From an uncultured Alphaproteobacteria bacterium (GTDB lineage: Bacteria; Pseudomonadota; Alphaproteobacteria; Bin95), in contig CAJXVF010000242.1 in assembly GCA_913060845.1 (NCBI GenBank), positions 1-5,142 of the forward strand: a DNA stretch of 5,142 bases. Reading direction: 5' to 3'. The translations under genes and the position numbers were made by a program. How positions within the stretch are numbered: the stretch's first letter is position 1; each line of letters starts with the position of its first letter. The notes beneath the pieces are model-generated. The model was not told where the DNA came from and searched no databases. It was given only the letters and a program-made list of their open reading frames with translations. This document shows, piece by piece, positions 1 through 5,142 of the stretch.

Positions 1-101
1 CGCCTGCGCTGCTGCCGGGAGCCGCCAGTGCGGAAATTGCCGCCGGGTTCCGTCAGAGCCTCCGGGCGGCGGCTGCGGCTTTGGCTGCACACAGCGGATA
101 A
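1..101 (+). CDS. C-terminal fragment of an unidentified protein (partial)
   Basis: An open frame enters from the left edge of the window (first full codon at base 3) and ends at TAA 99-101. It supplies about 32 residues, beginning PALLPGAASAEIAAGFRQSL and ending in an alanine-rich run and AAHSG. The composition (alanine-rich, probably helical, G/C at most third positions) is what a real C-terminal helix of a GC-rich bacterial protein looks like. The same stretch makes less protein-like sequence in the other two forward frames. It converges on cfa, whose stop lies 73 bases beyond. Too little remains to recognise a family, so no function is offered. It could be chance, because a 32-codon open frame in GC-rich DNA is not rare. 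Confidence 0.4.
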   Translation, partial: PALLPGAASAEIAAGFRQSLRAAAAALAAHSG

Positions 102-174
102 ACACGAGACACGGCAGTCTTAGCAAAAAGACCAAATAAACAAGGGCAATAACCTTATCCCAGCCTAGACGGCG

Positions 175-1299
175 TCAGCGCCAGACTGGAATATCCGTTC
201 TATCGCCCTGGCTTAACAGCACTTGCCATAGCTGATTGATCCGCGCCCTGAATCCAGCGGCAGCGGAGGCCAGGTAGAATATCCACATCCGGCGAAAGCG
301 GTCGTCATAACGGCTGTGATCTAGGTCTGCGTAAGCCGCTTCAAAATTCCTGGTCCAGGCCATGACTGTCTTGTCGTAGTCCGGGCCGAAATTATGCCAA
401 TCTTCAATCATGAAATGGAGCTCTGCGGCGCGGGCTATTTCCGTTGCAGATGGGATGTGGCCGTTCGGGAAGATATAGCGGTTTACCCAGGGGTCGAGAT
501 GCGGGCCAGCGTGATGGTCGCCGATGGTATGCAGCAGGAAGCGGCCTCGGGGGTTGAGACAGGCGCGGGCTGTCTCAAAATACGTGCTGTAATTTTTGGC
601 ACCGACATGCTCGAACATGCCAATTGAATAAATCGCATCGAATTTTTCGCTGAGTTGCCGATAATCTTCCAGCCGTATCGCAACATCTAATCCCGCGACA
701 CGGGCTTCGGCCAATGCCGCTTGTTCCTTAGAAATCGTCACGCCTACGACCGAGACTCCTTAAGCCTTCGCCATGTGATAGGCGGCGCCACCCCAGCCGC
801 AACCGATGTCCAGGACCTTCATGCCAGGCTGGAGTTCTAGCTTTCTGGCGATCAGATCAAGCTTTGCTGTTTGTGACTGGGCCAGATCCTGAGCGCCATT
901 TTGCCAGTAACCGCAGCTATACATCATCAGCGGATCAACCATCCGCTCAAATAGGTCATTGCCGACATCGTAATGGGTTACAGCGACATCGCCGGCCCGT
1001 TCAACCGTCTGCCTGTTGGCAAACGCGTTATGAACGGCTTGAAGCTTCCTGCTAGCCTTCTCGATGAACAGATGGCTGCAGACGCCGCCGCCCATCAGGC
1101 GCATGAACATCTCGTCCATTTCAGGCGCATCGAACCAGCCGTCCATATAGGCCTCGCCGAACCCCAGCGATCCGCCTAGTACGGCGCGACGGAAAACCCG
1201 GTCGTCATGCACCTGAATATCCCAGGGCCGGTCGCCGTTGACCTTAACATCAACGTTGTCCAACAATTGGACAGCCTTGTCCTTGAAGAAGCTACTCAT
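175..1299 (-). pseudogene. cfa: Cyclopropane-fatty-acyl-phospholipid synthase, interrupted by one in-frame TAA
   Basis: Cfa transfers a methylene group from S-adenosylmethionine to cis double bonds of membrane phospholipid acyl chains, usually in stationary phase or under acid stress. The frame from ATG 1299 to TGA 175 is 374 codons before the stop, close to E. coli Cfa (382 residues), and aligns with it end to end. The N-terminal region carries GSLGFGEAYMDGW. The SAM-binding motif VLDIGCGWGG is at about 162-171. The residues matching the bicarbonate/active site of the E. coli enzyme are present: Cys129 (YSCGYW), Glu230 (FEHVG), His257 (LLHTIG) and Tyr308 (DYDKT). The C-terminal AGFRAR...LWQVLLS segment is also intact. 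The one defect is TAA at codon 180 (760-762), where E. coli has Tyr in the segment before VSVVGVTIS. A purine-rich AGGGGGA at 1304-1310 is the likely ribosome-binding site. The intact flanks imply either a very recent nonsense mutation, a base-call error, or a gene split into two translated halves. The family assignment is near certain; the pseudogene status is not. Confidence 0.88.
760..762 (-). other. Premature TAA stop inside cfa, embedded in a Shine-Dalgarno-like TAAGGAG
   Basis: Reading the minus strand, the codons run ATG GCG AAG GCT TAA GGA GTC, giving M-A-K-A-stop-G-V-S. The frame is unchanged on both sides, so this is a single-codon nonsense change. TAC or TAT (Tyr, as in E. coli Cfa) differs from TAA by one base. 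The same change creates TAAGGAG (762 down to 756), a near-perfect Shine-Dalgarno sequence. It lies 14 bases before an in-frame GTG at 741, from which the C-terminal 188 residues could be translated. The stop falls just after the SAM-binding glycine loop, so neither half alone should be an active enzyme. Confidence 0.9.
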
Positions 1300-1333
1300 G
1301 GCTTCCCCCTTTTTGTCGTTGTCGTGGGGAAAC

Positions 1334-1363
1334 CTAGAGGATTCTTTTCATGAATCCCGCTAG
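1334..1363. repeat. Dyad-symmetric element between the acyl-CoA dehydrogenase gene and cfa
   Basis: On the plus strand GGATTC (1339-1344) and GAATCC (1352-1357) form a perfect 6-bp inverted repeat around a 7-base spacer. Each arm is flanked on its outer side by CTAG (1334-1337 and 1360-1363), offset by one and two bases. It occupies the 71-base gap after the acyl-CoA dehydrogenase stop and before the cfa start. It could be a transcript hairpin at the end of the upstream gene or an operator for cfa. There is no clean T-run following it on the minus-strand transcript, so it is not a canonical intrinsic terminator. Confidence 0.4.
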
Positions 1364-1370
1364 TTGCGCG

Positions 1371-2642
1371 CTAACCATGAGTCTCATCGAAATCTTTTGA
1401 GATGCGGTAGAAGTGCGGCATCACAGGGCTCATGCCGTTTTTCTCATGGTTGCGGACAACGCCGCGGGCGACTGTGCGAAGATGCACTTCGTCTGGGCCA
1501 TCGATGAACTGTAATGCACGGCCCCAGCTCCAAAGGTAGGAGAGCGGCGTGTCTGGCGTCAGGCCCATGGCACCGAACACTTGCATCGCACGGTTTGTGA
1601 CCGTGGTTTGCAGACGAGCCGCAACGATTTTGATTTTTGAAACCTCATCACGGGCGGCGCGGGGGCCTTCCTGATCAATGATCCATGCAGCGCGCAGCAC
1701 AAGTAGGCGCGCCATATCAATTTCCTGGCGGCAGAGGGCAACAGACTCACGTGTTGTGTCGTGGTCGATGGTGCGCTTGCCGAATGTGTTGCGGTTCAAG
1801 CCACGCTCAATCATCAGCTCCAGCGCCACTTCGCATTGGCCGATGGTGCGCATGCAGTGATGGATACGTCCGGGGCCAAGGCGGGCTTGGGCGATCATGA
1901 AGCCATCGCCTTCTTCCGCGACTAGGTTACTCACCGGTACCCGCACATTGTCGAACACGACCTCACAATGCCCTTCTGGGGAGATGTGATGCATGATCGG
2001 GATATTGCGGCGGACGGACACGCCTGGCGTGCCTGGATCGACCAGCACCTGGCTTTGTTGGCGATGTGTTGGCGCATCAGGGTCGGTCTTCCCCATAACG
2101 ATCATCACGCCAAGGTTTGGATGCATAGCGTTGGTGATGAACCATTTCCGGCCATTTATGACGTATTCATCGCCTTCACGCGTGATGCGGGTCTGAACAT
2201 TGGTTGCGTCTGAGGATGCGACTTCAGGCTCCGTCATGCAGAAGGCGGAACGGATTTCGCCTTCGAACAGTGGCGTTAGGTATTTTTCCTTCTGTTCGGG
2301 CGTGCCGAACATGTGGAACACTTCCATATTGCCCGTGTCTGGCGCATTGCAGTTGAACATCTCCGGCGACCAGTAGATGCGCCCCATGATCTCCGCGAGT
2401 GGCGCATATTCCAGGTTGGAAAGGCCTTGGCCGGGAACGCCTTCAGGCAGATGCGACAGGAACATATTCCATAGGCCTTCGGCTTTCGCTTTGGCCTTGA
2501 TGTCATCACAGAATGGCGGCGGGAAGGTCCCGGCTTCTGTCAGCTCATGCCATTCCTTATCGCGCGGCACGATCTCGCGAACCATGAAATCCGTCAGTTG
2601 TTCTTGCAGCTGTTTGACTTTGTCTGAGTAGCCGAAATCCAT
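1371..2642 (-). CDS. Acyl-CoA dehydrogenase, ACAD10/ACAD11-like
   Basis: This is a cytoplasmic FAD-dependent enzyme that removes the alpha and beta hydrogens of an acyl-CoA thioester and passes electrons to electron-transfer flavoprotein. The 423-residue product has the standard family layout: a helical N-terminal domain; the flavin/substrate signature CMTEPEVASSDA at about 135-146; WFITNA at 167-172 in the beta domain; then a C-terminal helical domain with QVFGAMG (364-370) and IDGPDEVHL (Asp381). The IDGPDEVHL motif is typical of the ACAD10/11-type branch. It places Asp where medium-chain enzymes carry the catalytic Glu of YEGT. I chose ATG 2642 (MDFGYSDKV) because homologues usually begin with this motif. 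A GTG at 2714 would add 24 residues of unconserved sequence. A weak GCAGG lies 7 bases upstream of the ATG. The gene is divergent from the thioredoxin-like gene and 71 bases upstream of cfa on the same strand, so the two may be cotranscribed. The substrate cannot be told from the sequence. Confidence 0.93.
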   Translation of the reverse strand: MDFGYSDKVKQLQEQLTDFMVREIVPRDKEWHELTEAGTFPPPFCDDIKAKAKAEGLWNMFLSHLPEGVPGQGLSNLEYAPLAEIMGRIYWSPEMFNCNAPDTGNMEVFHMFGTPEQKEKYLTPLFEGEIRSAFCMTEPEVASSDATNVQTRITREGDEYVINGRKWFITNAMHPNLGVMIVMGKTDPDAPTHRQQSQVLVDPGTPGVSVRRNIPIMHHISPEGHCEVVFDNVRVPVSNLVAEEGDGFMIAQARLGPGRIHHCMRTIGQCEVALELMIERGLNRNTFGKRTIDHDTTRESVALCRQEIDMARLLVLRAAWIIDQEGPRAARDEVSKIKIVAARLQTTVTNRAMQVFGAMGLTPDTPLSYLWSWGRALQFIDGPDEVHLRTVARGVVRNHEKNGMSPVMPHFYRISKDFDETHG

Positions 2643-2753
2643 GGAAGTGCCTGCCTTTGTCTTCGTGCGCCGCGTGAGGGCGTTGATCGGTGATGCAGTC
2701 AGTGTAGCGCCCACCGCCGCCGGGGGCTATCGTCGCTTGAGGAGGGTTCGCCC
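2643..2753. promoter_or_regulatory. Divergent intergenic region between the acyl-CoA dehydrogenase and the selenoprotein operon
   Basis: These 111 bases must contain the start signals for the plus-strand operon, and probably those for the minus-strand acyl-CoA dehydrogenase. I could not find a -35/-10 pair with acceptable spacing on either strand. TTGATC at 2683-2688 is a possible plus-strand -35, but no convincing -10 lies 16-18 bases after it. Function is inferred from position only. Confidence 0.4.
2739..2746 (+). promoter_or_regulatory. Ribosome-binding site of the thioredoxin-like gene
   Basis: GAGGAGGG lies 7 bases before ATG 2754. This is a strong, ideally spaced Shine-Dalgarno sequence that fixes the start codon. 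Confidence 0.85.
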
Positions 2754-4202
2754 ATGCGTTTCGTCGCAGTTGTCAAAGAAGATTGTCCGACCTGTGTTCT
2801 AGCTGCGCCTATGCTCGGCGCGATTCGGGCTGCCGGGCTGCCGTTGGAGGTTTGGACCCAAGATAATCCGGCGTTTCCGGAAGGCCTTGCTCCACTGCAT
2901 GATGCTGATCTGCTTAAAAGCCACGCAATGGGGGTCGAGATTGTACCGACACTGGCCGCCATTGATGATTCGGGCCACGAGCAGGCGCGCGTCTTTGGCT
3001 GGAACGCTGAAGATTGGCAGAAAATTACGGGCCTCAACGGCCTGGGCGAAGGCTTGCCCGTGAACCAACCAGGCTGTGGCGCATTGAACGTTGCGCCGGG
3101 CATGTTGGAACGCCTCCAACTCGCGTCTGGAGAGGTAAAGCTGCAGGCCAGGGAAATTGCGGTCGAGGACGATATTGACCCGATGGAGGTCGCCTATGAC
3201 CGTGGCTGGACGGATGGCTTGCCCATTACGCCACCAACAGACCTACGCGTCGCGCGGATGCTTACCGGCACGACGCGCCGGGCGGATGACATCGTTGGCT
3301 TGATCCCGCCAAACCTCGTCCCATGTACGGTCGAGAAAGCTGCGATCAATGCAGTGATGGCCGGGTGCCGCCCGGAATACTTCCCTGTGCTTTTGGGTGC
3401 CATTGAAACTGCGCTACAGCCTGAATTTGCCATGCATGGGCTGCTTTGTACGCTCGCGTTCTCAGGCCCATTGGTGATCGTGAATGGCCCTGTTTCACGC
3501 CGCATCGGCATGAATTCAGGCGGCAATGCTTTGGGCCAAGGCAACCGCGCGAATGCGACGATTGGCAGAGCATTTCAGCTAATCATCCGCAATGTGGGTG
3601 GAGGCCGACCTCAGGAGATCGACCGAGCCTGTCTTGGCCAGCCCGGCAAATACACATTCTGCTTCGCTGAAGATGAGAGTGACGAGGGTTGGATGCCCTT
3701 ATCTGAGGCGCGAGGCGTCTCAGCAGGCAAGTCTGCCGTCACGATGTTTCATGCGGACGGTGTTACAGGGTTTGTCGACCAGAAAAGTCGCACGCCAGAC
3801 GAGCTTTGCCGCTCGCTCGCGATGCAGCTTTGGAGCGTCAACCACCCGCGCTTGGCGCGCTGGGGCAATGCCGTTCTTGTGCTTTCGCCAAATCATTACG
3901 AAATACTCCGCGCTGGCGGATGGGGACGGGCGGAGCTTGAAGCAGGATTGCATCAGGCGCTGAAACGCCCAGCGAAGGAATTGCTGGAAGGCGCTGGCGG
4001 TCATCCGCTTGGCATCACACCGGCGCAGGCTGATGAATATACAGATGCGGACGGCATGATTGATAAGTTTCATCCGGGCGGGTTGCTGATTGTGCGCGCA
4101 GGCGGGCCTGGCGCGCTGATGTCTGGGATTATCGGCGGCTGGACTGGCGGCCGGAACAACAAGGAAGTGCGCCCCGTTACGCGCGCGCTGGAGGAGGTCT
4201 GA
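2754..4202 (+). CDS. Thioredoxin-like protein fused to a conserved domain of unknown function, partner of the UGSC selenoprotein
   Basis: The 482-residue product has no signal peptide or membrane segment and is probably cytoplasmic. Residues 1 to about 95 look like a thioredoxin fold. A first beta strand (FVAVVKED) leads into the redox motif CPTC (Cys11, Cys14), and VEIVPTLAAID follows at 61-71, where Pro65 fits the cis-proline beside the active site. From about 144 a long second region begins. Its conspicuous motifs are GWTDGLPITPP (151-161), INAVMAGCRPEYFPV (198-212), LVIVNGP (240-246), NSGGNALGQGNRANATIGRA (254-273), GQPGKYTFC (295-303) and a glycine-rich end HPGGLLIVRAGG (440-451). I recall this region as a conserved bacterial family without a known activity; I do not recognise an enzyme class in it. 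Scattered cysteines (108, 191, 205, 232, 293, 303, 352) could add redox chemistry. The gene ends 3 bases before the UGSC selenoprotein start, and its last codons contain that gene's ribosome-binding site. The two are therefore an operon, and a role as reductant or partner of the selenoprotein is a reasonable inference. Confidence 0.8.
   Translation: MRFVAVVKEDCPTCVLAAPMLGAIRAAGLPLEVWTQDNPAFPEGLAPLHDADLLKSHAMGVEIVPTLAAIDDSGHEQARVFGWNAEDWQKITGLNGLGEGLPVNQPGCGALNVAPGMLERLQLASGEVKLQAREIAVEDDIDPMEVAYDRGWTDGLPITPPTDLRVARMLTGTTRRADDIVGLIPPNLVPCTVEKAAINAVMAGCRPEYFPVLLGAIETALQPEFAMHGLLCTLAFSGPLVIVNGPVSRRIGMNSGGNALGQGNRANATIGRAFQLIIRNVGGGRPQEIDRACLGQPGKYTFCFAEDESDEGWMPLSEARGVSAGKSAVTMFHADGVTGFVDQKSRTPDELCRSLAMQLWSVNHPRLARWGNAVLVLSPNHYEILRAGGWGRAELEAGLHQALKRPAKELLEGAGGHPLGITPAQADEYTDADGMIDKFHPGGLLIVRAGGPGALMSGIIGGWTGGRNNKEVRPVTRALEEV
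4191..4198 (+). promoter_or_regulatory. Ribosome-binding site of the UGSC selenoprotein gene
   Basis: GAGGAGGT sits inside the last codons of the preceding gene, 7 bases before ATG 4206. It is a near-perfect Shine-Dalgarno sequence that sets the start and indicates translational linkage of the two genes. Confidence 0.85.
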
Positions 4203-4205
4203 CCT

Positions 4206-4727
4206 ATGACGACATACACAATGCGTGACCCGACGGCGGAAACCGCCGCCGTATTGCGGGAACGCCGCCCACCGCCTGAAAGCTTGGTCGGCAAAACGGT
4301 AGCCTTGCTGTCGATTTCCAAGGAGCGGTCCGACGAGTTCATGGACGCGTTGGAGCCGCATATTAAGGCCGCTGGCGTCAAAACAATCCGCTTTAAAAAG
4401 CCGACGCACACAAAACCCGCACCAGAAGCCTTGCTCCAGGATATCGTCGAGCAGGCTGATTTGGTGATCGAAGCGCTGGCCGATTGAGGGTCGTGCACGT
4501 CGTGCAGTTTGCATGACATCCACACCCTCGACACACGCGGTCTTCCGGGCTGCGCCACGGCCACGGTGGAATTCAAGCAGGCGGCTGCCGCGCAAGGTGG
4601 CGCGCTTGGCTTTGCGCCGGCGATTGTATGGACGCCGCATCCAATCCAGAACCGTTCCAGCGATGAGTTGGCAGCACTGGCGGCTGAAGCCGCACCTCAA
4701 ATCCTCGCGGCAATACGGCAGGGCTAG
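4206..4727 (+). CDS. UGSC family selenoprotein, TGA at 4485-4487 read as selenocysteine (Sec94)
   Basis: One continuous frame from ATG 4206 to TAG 4725-4727 gives 173 residues, with TGA as codon 94. Before the TGA the protein reads VGKTVALLSISKERSDEF..., KKPTHTKPAPEALL and ADLVIEALAD. After it come GSCTSCSLHDIHTLDTRG, then ALGFAPAIVWTPHPI and a C-terminal helix. Both sides belong to the same family and join only across the TGA. The resulting U-G-S-C-T-S-C-S-x-H-D is the defining motif of the UGSC (seleno)protein family, whose other members carry Cys at the same place (established knowledge, from memory). Sec94 and Cys97 form a U-x-x-C pair like a CxxC redox centre, and Cys100 is a further candidate. 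The flanks suggest a small alpha/beta fold. Activity and substrate are unknown. A SECIS-like hairpin follows the TGA. The gene lies 3 bases after the thioredoxin-like gene. The alternative, a nonsense mutation in a Cys form, is unlikely because the TGA falls exactly on the family Sec/Cys position. Standard gene callers would split it into a 93-residue protein and a fragment beginning near 4509. Confidence 0.9.
4485..4530 (+). promoter_or_regulatory. Bacterial SECIS element (selenocysteine insertion hairpin)
   Basis: Directly after the TGA the mRNA can fold into a two-part stem. The lower helix pairs 4486-4491 (GAGGGT) with 4524-4529 (ACCCTC), plus a possible U-G pair 4485/4530. A 7/6-base internal loop follows. 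The upper helix pairs 4499-4506 (GTCGTGCA) with 4510-4517 (TGCATGAC): eight pairs including one G-U, closed by loop GTT (4507-4509). The upper helix starts 11 bases after the TGA, as I recall for E. coli fdhF, and the loop opens with G-U, the bases contacted by SelB. A small apical loop with G in the first two positions, about 19 bases from the TGA, fits the published bacterial SECIS consensus as I remember it. An alternative register pairs 4492-4497 with 4510-4515 around a 12-base loop. The bulged U of fdhF is not evident. Folding was done by eye. Confidence 0.75.
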
Positions 4728-4778
4728 ATGTCGGACGGGCCGCTGGTGAGAGCGAAAGCGGGGCTGCGTCCGTCGTGA
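4728..4778 (+). CDS. Possible 16-residue leader ORF overlapping the MATE start
   Basis: ATG follows the selenoprotein TAG with no gap, and the frame (MSDGPLVRAKAGLRPS) ends at TGA 4776-4778. That stop overlaps the GTG start of the MATE gene in a GTGA arrangement typical of translational coupling. A weak GGCAGGG lies a few bases before the ATG. The MATE gene lacks a well-placed Shine-Dalgarno sequence of its own, so reinitiation after this short frame could start it. A frame this short can arise by chance, so it is only a possibility. Confidence 0.2.
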   Translation: MSDGPLVRAKAGLRPS

Positions 4779-5093
4779 GCATTGAAGGTGTTGAAAGCCA
4801 GCGTGCGCGGCTGCTTCGGCTGTCGTGGCCCATTATGCTGTCCAATGTCACGGTGCCGCTGGTCGGGGCCACAGACACGATTGTGATGGGGCATCAGCCC
4901 GATGCAGCGCTATTAGCTGGGCTCGGCCTTGGTACTGGCGTTTTTAATCTCGCGTTCTTCAGTTTCAACTTCCTGAGAATGGGAACGACCGGTCCTGCAG
5001 CGCAAGCTGCGGGTGCTGGCAATATGGCGGAAGCACGGGCGATCCTTTATCGCGCACTTGGGCTTGCCATGCTGATTGGCATGGCCCTTGTGG
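4775..5093 (+). CDS. MATE-family efflux transporter, DinF-like, N-terminal part only
   Basis: This is an inner-membrane multidrug/toxin exporter of the MATE superfamily, which normally has about 440-460 residues and 12 membrane helices driven by Na+ or H+ gradients. About 106 genuine residues are present. A short N-terminus precedes the first helix LSWPIMLSNVTVPLVGATDT, followed by IVMGH, the classic DinF/NorM opening. A second hydrophobic segment (LAGLGLGTGVFNLAFFSFNF) leads into LRMGTTGPAAQAAG, and a third begins in ALGLAMLIGMALV. GTG 4775 is chosen because the frame is closed by TGA at 4685 and has no other start codon before it. The gene starts 47 bases after the selenoprotein stop on the same strand and may belong to the same transcript. 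Beyond base 5093 the sequence is library adapter, so the apparent C-terminal residues SYTHLTLPT... and the TAG at 5138-5140 are artefacts. Confidence 0.88.
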
Positions 5094-5142
5094 CTGTCTC
5101 TTATACACATCTGACGCTGCCGACGAATAGAGAGGTGTAGAT
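5094..5142. other. Illumina Nextera adapter contamination at the contig end
   Basis: Bases 5094-5112 are the 19-base Tn5 mosaic end as it appears in adapter read-through (CTGTCTCTTATACACATCT). Bases 5113-5126 (GACGCTGCCGACGA) complete the reverse complement of the Nextera read-1 adapter. Bases 5127-5134 (ATAGAGAG) are the reverse complement of an 8-base i5 index, matching S502/N502 as I recall it. Bases 5135-5142 (GTGTAGAT) begin the P5 side. None of this is genomic. Confidence 0.98.

Noticed and set aside
117..132. Hairpin GTCTT-AGCAAA-AAGAC as a terminator after the first partial gene
   Set aside because: A 5-bp AT-containing stem with no U-run after it is too weak to call.
394..627. Plus-strand open frame opposite cfa
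   Set aside because: It is antisense to well-conserved Cfa coding sequence and shows no domain features.
760..762. Recoding of the cfa TAA as a sense codon
   Set aside because: TAA is not a known bacterial recoding signal for selenocysteine or pyrrolysine, and the neighbouring acyl-CoA dehydrogenase gene ends normally at TAG.
2643..2714. GTG 2714 as the start of the acyl-CoA dehydrogenase
   Set aside because: The 24 added residues (MGATLTASPINALTRR...) do not look like the family. Homologues typically begin at the MDFGYSDKV-type motif, which has its own ATG at 2642.
4485..4487. TGA as an ordinary stop, making the gene a 93-residue protein or a pseudogene
   Set aside because: The frame continues with family-conserved sequence (GSCTSCS, LHD, PHPI) and the TGA lies exactly at the UGSC Sec/Cys position with a SECIS-like hairpin following.
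3720..4700. A 326-codon open frame on the minus strand across the end of the thioredoxin-like gene and the selenoprotein gene
   Set aside because: Its product is Arg/Cys/Gln-rich with no recognisable domain. It lies antisense to two genes with clear family motifs and strong ribosome-binding sites. It is a shadow of GC-rich coding sequence, although a gene caller confused by the TGA might prefer it.
4776..4778. A second selenocysteine TGA, joining the 16-residue frame to downstream sequence
   Set aside because: Sequence after this TGA in that frame is not protein-like, whereas the overlapping GTG frame encodes a clear MATE N-terminus.

Overview
The window is a stretch of bacterial chromosome. 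It most resembles a Pseudomonadota genome, and an alphaproteobacterium is my low-confidence guess from the moderately GC-rich codon use and the style of the proteins. The right-hand end is not genomic: the last 49 bases are Illumina Nextera library adapter (transposase end, an 8-base index and the start of the P5 side). This is therefore the end of a shotgun contig, and the last gene is truncated there.

Layout from left to right. A short C-terminal tail of an unidentified plus-strand gene (1-101) converges on a minus-strand pair. That pair is cfa, cyclopropane-fatty-acyl-phospholipid synthase (1299 down to 175), and upstream of it an ACAD10/11-like acyl-CoA dehydrogenase (2642 down to 1371). 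The cfa frame is complete except for one in-frame TAA at the position of a tyrosine in E. coli Cfa. A dyad-symmetric element lies in the 71-base gap between the two genes. A 111-base divergent region (2643-2753) separates them from a plus-strand operon.

The plus-strand operon is the most interesting part. Gene one (2754-4202) encodes a 482-residue protein with a thioredoxin-like N-terminus (CPTC, later a VPT cis-proline motif) joined to a long conserved domain of unknown function. Three bases after its stop, behind a strong Shine-Dalgarno sequence, begins gene two (4206-4727). Its reading frame is interrupted by a TGA at 4485-4487 and continues in the same frame to 4727. Read as selenocysteine, that TGA gives U-G-S-C-T-S-C-S, the hallmark of the UGSC (seleno)protein family. 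A hairpin starting 11 bases after the TGA, with a GUU apical loop, has the geometry of a bacterial SECIS element. The product is inferred to be a 173-residue selenoprotein, not two small ORFs or a pseudogene. A MATE-family (DinF-like) exporter gene starts 47 bases further on and runs into the adapter.

Inference on function: the thioredoxin-like protein and the UGSC selenoprotein look like partners in a thiol/selenol redox system whose substrate is unknown. The neighbouring acyl-CoA dehydrogenase and cfa concern fatty-acyl and membrane-lipid metabolism and are transcribed away from it. A functional link between the two halves is not shown by the sequence.
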